NCBI GenBank assembly: GCA_030632405.1
Contig: DAOVUU010000045.1
Coordinates: 1 to 10,154 of the forward strand
Reading direction: 5' to 3'
DNA: 10,154 bases
Source of the DNA: Desulfobulbaceae bacterium
GTDB taxonomy: Bacteria > Desulfobacterota > Desulfobulbia > Desulfobulbales > Desulfocapsaceae
Shown: piece by piece, positions 7,288 to 10,154 of the stretch
Layout of the letters: every line of letters starts with the position of its first letter
How positions within the stretch are numbered: the stretch's first letter is position 1
Translations under genes and position numbers: made by a program
Notes under the pieces: generated by a model
Database searches by the model: none
What the model saw: the letters and a program-made list of their open reading frames with translations, nothing else
What the model was told of the DNA's origin: nothing

Positions 7288-8799
7288 TTATTTTTTTGGC
7301 CGTCGATATTTTTTCTGCCGACTCTTATGCTGATACTTCTTGTGGCCTGCCGCCTGGCCTTTGGGAGGCGGCTTCAGGAGCGACTCCTCGGGCACTATAC
7401 ACTCAAGTTTTCTGCCTATAAACGCCTCTATTTCAGGTAAATAAAATGCCCCCTCTTCACAGGCAAAGCTCACCGCCCTGCCGGCAGCTCCAGCCCGTCC
7501 TGTGCGGCCAATACGGTGTACATAATCTTCAGGCTCATAGGGTAGAGTGTAGTTTACCACAAAGGTGATTCCCTCAATATGAATGCCTCTCCCCGCAACA
7601 TCAGTTGCAACAAGTACCTTCACCTTGCCGGACCTGAATCGCTCTAAGCGCGTAACTCGTTTATTCTGCTGCACATCTCCGGACAGTAACACACAGTCAA
7701 TCCCGTTTCGCTGGAGACGATCCGACAATTTCCTGGTCTCGTTTTTCATATTTGCAAAGACAAGTATCCTGTCTTCACCATGCTGCTTTATAAGATTATA
7801 GAGAACCTTGTATTTATCCTCTGAGGTAGCCAGATAAACAGTCTGCTCAACCGTCTCAACGGCTACCTGATCAGGTTCTGCCTCAACCATTTTAGGCTCA
7901 ACACACCATTGCGATGCAAGGCGTGTAACATCCCCGGGGACGGTCGCAGAAAACAGCATCGTCTGCCGTTCTCTGCGATTGGGGGTCCGCCCTACAATCC
8001 TGCGAACATCAGGAATAAAACCCATGTCAAGCATACGATCAGCCTCATCGAGCACCAGAATTTTGCATTTACTTAAATCGACAACGTTTTTACCGAGAAA
8101 ATCAATAAGGCGTCCCGGGGTTGCAATAACAACATCGCACCTCTTTGACCGCAAGCTATCCATCTGTTTTTGATAATCTACACCACCATAGACAGGCTGA
8201 ATTACAATATTGCTATACTTCGCCAATCCCTCACCGTCTTTTGCTATCTGCATAACAAGTTCGCGAGTCGGCGCCAGCACAAGAGCCCGTACTTCTCTTT
8301 TTTTATCTGCTCCTCTTTTTTCCAGCAGACGGGATAAAATGGTGATGAGAAAGACGGCACTCTTGCCCGTGCCTGTATTTGCCTTGCCAATAAGATCTTT
8401 ACCCGCCAGCACATCCCCCAGGGCTTTGCCCTGTATAGTCGTACAATACTCGAACCCCTGATCGAAGATAGCTCTCATCACACTCAACGGTATATCAAAA
8501 TCATGAAATCGAACTTTCCCCTCTACTGGTTCTATGGGGAAGCTATCCAGATTCCATGACTTCTTTCTTTTTTTCTGCCGAGGAGCACGGTATCGAGGAG
8601 TTGTAATATCTCCATCGTGACTTTTACCAGCCCGATTTCCATCAATCGTCTTAACCTGTTTTTCAATTGCCGGAATTGGGTCAGAATTTTCCTGCCTCTT
8701 TTTTTTGTTTACCCCCAGCACCCTGCCCAATTTCAATTTTCCTGCCCGTGCAAGCTGCTGTATTTTATTTCCAGCGGAGATAATATTTTTTTTAATCAT
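7288..8799 (-). CDS. rhlB: DEAD-box ATP-dependent RNA helicase, RhlB-like
   Basis: The protein unwinds RNA duplexes using ATP; RhlB relatives work with RNA decay enzymes such as RNase E or PNPase in gamma-proteobacteria. Counting from the ATG at 8799 (503 residues), the core follows a basic N-terminal region (1-95). It shows the Q motif with Q123, motif I ANTGTGKS (140-147), PTREL (177-181), TPGR (227-230), DEAD (251-254), SAT (284-286), VFANMK in motif IV, ATDVAGRGIH, and HRIGRTGR (428-435). The core closely resembles Pseudomonas RhlB, including the LLKP segment after it. The C-terminus is a short, very basic tail (GHKKYQHKSRQKKYRRPKK), probably RNA-binding. The frame stays open upstream to ATG 8901 and GTG 8913, adding 34 or 38 residues without a convincing Shine-Dalgarno. 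I prefer 8799 because MIKKN resembles the short N-termini of relatives and a mini-ORF ends on it. The exact RhlB assignment is less sure than the family. Confidence 0.93.
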   Translation of the reverse strand: MIKKNIISAGNKIQQLARAGKLKLGRVLGVNKKKRQENSDPIPAIEKQVKTIDGNRAGKSHDGDITTPRYRAPRQKKRKKSWNLDSFPIEPVEGKVRFHDFDIPLSVMRAIFDQGFEYCTTIQGKALGDVLAGKDLIGKANTGTGKSAVFLITILSRLLEKRGADKKREVRALVLAPTRELVMQIAKDGEGLAKYSNIVIQPVYGGVDYQKQMDSLRSKRCDVVIATPGRLIDFLGKNVVDLSKCKILVLDEADRMLDMGFIPDVRRIVGRTPNRRERQTMLFSATVPGDVTRLASQWCVEPKMVEAEPDQVAVETVEQTVYLATSEDKYKVLYNLIKQHGEDRILVFANMKNETRKLSDRLQRNGIDCVLLSGDVQQNKRVTRLERFRSGKVKVLVATDVAGRGIHIEGITFVVNYTLPYEPEDYVHRIGRTGRAGAAGRAVSFACEEGAFYLPEIEAFIGRKLECIVPEESLLKPPPKGQAAGHKKYQHKSRQKKYRRPKK

Positions 8800-8885
8800 A
8801 GAAGATGTTCCAGCCTGTGAATCGATTGAGAGAGATTTATGTAACAGTGAAAATAATTTATAAGGAAGTGAAAGGATGGTAGCAT
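8796..8885 (-). CDS. Possible 29-codon leader ORF overlapping the helicase start
   Basis: An ATG at 8885 follows GGAGG (8899-8895) by nine bases, the best Shine-Dalgarno in this region. It opens 29 codons (starting MLPSFHFLINYF) that end in a TGA at 8798-8796. That TGA overlaps the ATG at 8799-8797 of the helicase gene as ATGA, the usual arrangement for translational coupling. The peptide is hydrophobic in its first half and matches nothing I recognise. It is in a different frame from the long version of the helicase, so at most one of the two readings is the main one. It may be a chance ORF. Confidence 0.3.
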   Translation of the reverse strand: MLPSFHFLINYFHCYINLSQSIHRLEHLL

Positions 8886-8973
8886 CGTAAAAACCCTCCA
8901 TCCGGAGTCTCACAGGCTCGCTTACCTACTTAGCCATCTAACATTTAGAGTTTTTACAAGAATAGATCTGATG

Positions 8974-9001
8974 AAATAAAAAACTACAAAGAAACTCTGT
9001 A
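8974..9001 (-). terminator. Weak terminator-like hairpin after the zinc-ribbon gene
   Basis: TACAGAG (9001-8995) pairs with CTTTGTA (8991-8985) on the minus strand around a three-base loop, with one G-U wobble. It is followed by GTTTTTTATTT. It starts 18 bases after the stop at 9019. The stem is AT-rich and short, so efficiency is doubtful, but its position between two genes fits a transcript end. Confidence 0.5.
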
Positions 9002-9018
9002 TGACAAAATACTGAGCA

Positions 9019-9732
9019 CTATTCTTTCCCGGCGATACGCAGTTCCTCCATCAGTGGGCCAAACAGTGTCTCATACTCAGGTATCGCCTTTCTCAATATA
9101 GTCACGATATAGGAAATTTCCGCATCATTCACAACGAGATTTACGGAGTGGGCCAACGCTTGCAAATCATACAAGGTTTGAAACTCTTCCCCGATCAGGA
9201 CATAAAAAATGGGCCTGCGCCTCGACATCTTCATGTTTCGCATATAATCGTGGAATATCCCGGACGTTACCCCTCCCGGTTCATATGCGCTGTGTAGAAA
9301 GACACTTGAATAGTTGACAAATTGCATTTTATTGACAGCTTCTTCAGATGAAGATGCTGTTTCTACCTGATAACCGAAGACTTTCGCAGCCTTGATAACT
9401 TTTTCTTTGTGCGGGGTGTCGGGCATCAAAACCAGAGCCTGGGGAACATCCTCCACAATCTCTTTATCTTCAAAAACCCCTTCCTTCAACCATCCAGTAT
9501 CGGGTGGAGGCGGAGGCTGCACCCGAAGATTTGCAGGGGAACCCTGTTTCACTTTCCCCACCGGCCGAGCAGCAGAATCAGATTTCAACTGACTGGCATC
9601 AAGTCCAAAAGGCTTCGAACAGTGGACACATTTTATTTTAATTTTTTTGCCGGGATCCAGTTTTTCAATACTCTCCTGAATTTTGGCACTCATTCGAAGC
9701 TGTTTTCGACAATGGGGACAATTAGCGATCAT
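9019..9732 (-). CDS. Zinc-ribbon protein with a degenerate receiver-like domain
   Basis: I do not recognise a named gene. The 237 residues begin with a zinc ribbon of the MJ0042 type, with CPHC (5-8) and CVHC (35-38), then a proline-rich linker with five prolines at 73-77. Residues 98-216 have the alternating strand and helix pattern of a response-regulator receiver: ALVLMPD (99-105), YQVETASSSEEA (121-132), YSSVFLHS (141-148), PIFYVLIGEEF (174-184) and VNLVVND (197-203). The position of the phosphorylated aspartate after the third strand appears to be H147 or a neighbour, and the first-strand acidic pair is missing, so phosphorylation in the usual way is unlikely. There is no signal peptide or membrane segment, so it should be cytoplasmic. 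The ATG at 9732 has GAGG five bases upstream. It follows the PilT/PilU-type ATPase by 118 bases, which hints at a role in pilus or motility control; that is inference. The domain reading is by eye. Confidence 0.8.
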   Translation of the reverse strand: MIANCPHCRKQLRMSAKIQESIEKLDPGKKIKIKCVHCSKPFGLDASQLKSDSAARPVGKVKQGSPANLRVQPPPPPDTGWLKEGVFEDKEIVEDVPQALVLMPDTPHKEKVIKAAKVFGYQVETASSSEEAVNKMQFVNYSSVFLHSAYEPGGVTSGIFHDYMRNMKMSRRRPIFYVLIGEEFQTLYDLQALAHSVNLVVNDAEISYIVTILRKAIPEYETLFGPLMEELRIAGKE

Positions 9733-9850
9733 TACAACCTCATCAATGGGTGGTAACGGAAAAATTCTTCATCTGCCTGGATAGCACAAGCTCAATTTTT
9801 CACTGACCCACCTGAAATGTAGAGTTTTATGAATTTATAATCAATTAAAT

Positions 9851-10154
9851 TTATCGGCCAAAATGCCCTTGTTCCTCTTCTTCAGCTTCCATCGCCAGAT
9901 CATCAAGCGTTGACGTTGCCTCGCCGCGCTCCGACTTCAATCGATCCATCCCGCGATTCATTTCACTGCGCTGTGAACAGTAGATGAGTGAACTTTCTTC
10001 TGTAACCTGCCCGCCACTGTACAATTCGAGAATATGTTGATCAAATGTACGCATATCAAGAGCTGAACCCTCACGGATTACATTGTAAAATGTCTTTTCC
10101 TCTGTTTCTCCGTTGAGGATCAGATCTTTCACCCGAAGACTCGTACGGAGAATT
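9851..10154 (-). CDS. PilT/PilU-type pilus retraction ATPase, C-terminal part only
   Basis: Only the last 100 or so codons are in the window; the gene enters from the right edge, and the GTG at 10132 is an internal valine, not a start. PilT and PilU are cytoplasmic hexameric ATPases that pull back type IV pili and drive twitching motility. The visible part reads LRTSLRVKDLILNGETEEK, then REGSALDMRTFDQHILELY and GGQVTEE, the C-terminal domain pattern of the family. The AIRNLIRE motif expected in PilT is not present, and the segment looks closer to PilU (MxTFDQ followed by LY). The ATPase motifs (Walker A and B) lie outside. The protein ends in an acidic tail with five glutamates nearly in a row (AEEEEQ) and GHFGR. 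The zinc-ribbon/receiver-like gene follows on the same strand. Family assignment is fairly sure; PilU against PilT is not settled. Confidence 0.85.
   Translation of the reverse strand, partial: ILRTSLRVKDLILNGETEEKTFYNVIREGSALDMRTFDQHILELYSGGQVTEESSLIYCSQRSEMNRGMDRLKSERGEATSTLDDLAMEAEEEEQGHFGR

Noticed and set aside
7144..7440. 98-codon plus-strand frame with a hydrophobic stretch reaching into the rpsA-rhlB gap
   Set aside because: Half of it is opposite the helicase 3' end, it lacks a Shine-Dalgarno, and the hydrophobic part comes from reading the AT-rich gap and the Lys-rich helicase tail backwards.
9409..9756. 115-codon plus-strand frame
   Set aside because: Almost entirely opposite the zinc-ribbon gene, which has a good Shine-Dalgarno and clear zinc-binding motifs.
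9851..10132. A separate 93-residue protein starting at GTG 10132
   Set aside because: The frame stays open to the window edge and the extra residues continue the PilT/PilU C-terminal domain, so this is an internal valine of a truncated gene.
1..10154. Mobile element, phage, defence island or other novel gene cluster
   Set aside because: All substantial frames are housekeeping or motility genes of normal length; no transposase, integrase, toxin-antitoxin pair or defence domain is visible.

Overview
The window reads as ordinary chromosomal housekeeping DNA from a Gram-negative bacterium. The six-repeat ribosomal protein S1, the rpsA-ihfB gene pair, an E. coli-type glucokinase, a Pseudomonas-like RhlB helicase and a type IV pilus ATPase all point to Proteobacteria in the broad sense. 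My best guess is a member of the former Deltaproteobacteria (Desulfobacterota, Desulfobulbales-like), but that is an impression from protein style and cannot be confirmed from the window alone. All but one of the genes are on the minus strand, so the window is best read from right to left.

Right end (10154 to 8974): the 3' end of a PilT/PilU-type pilus retraction ATPase, then an unassigned protein joining a four-cysteine zinc ribbon to a degenerate receiver-like domain, closed by a weak terminator-like hairpin. Next (8913 to 7288) is a DEAD-box RNA helicase of the RhlB type. Its start is uncertain, and a small upstream ORF with a good Shine-Dalgarno ends in an ATGA overlap with the preferred start. 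A 268-base leader with a promoter-like pair and a hairpin precedes rpsA (7019 to 5271). A textbook terminator follows rpsA, and only 14 bases beyond its U tract comes the Shine-Dalgarno of an IHF/HU-family gene. This order matches the rpsA-ihfB order of enterobacteria.

Middle (4289 to 4900): the only plus-strand gene, a YciO/YrdC-family protein, overlaps the IHF gene tail to tail by 17 bases and diverges from guaB. The 226-base divergent gap (4063 to 4288) holds several inverted repeats, including a 14-bp bulged dyad upstream of guaB.

Left end (4062 to 1): guaB (IMP dehydrogenase), guaA (GMP synthase) and a glucokinase run in one direction with gaps of 91 and 73 bases, probably as one operon. 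The first two make GMP from IMP by way of XMP; the third phosphorylates glucose. The guaB-guaA gap is largely made of CTGATAA-like heptads and inverted repeats, and an exact 11-base copy of this motif lies upstream of guaB.

I found no CRISPR array, transposase, integrase, phage gene, tRNA or rRNA, and no convincing undescribed multi-gene system. The best leads are the zinc-ribbon/pseudo-receiver protein beside the pilus ATPase, the mini-ORF in front of the helicase, the terminator between rpsA and ihfB, and the structured DNA around guaB.
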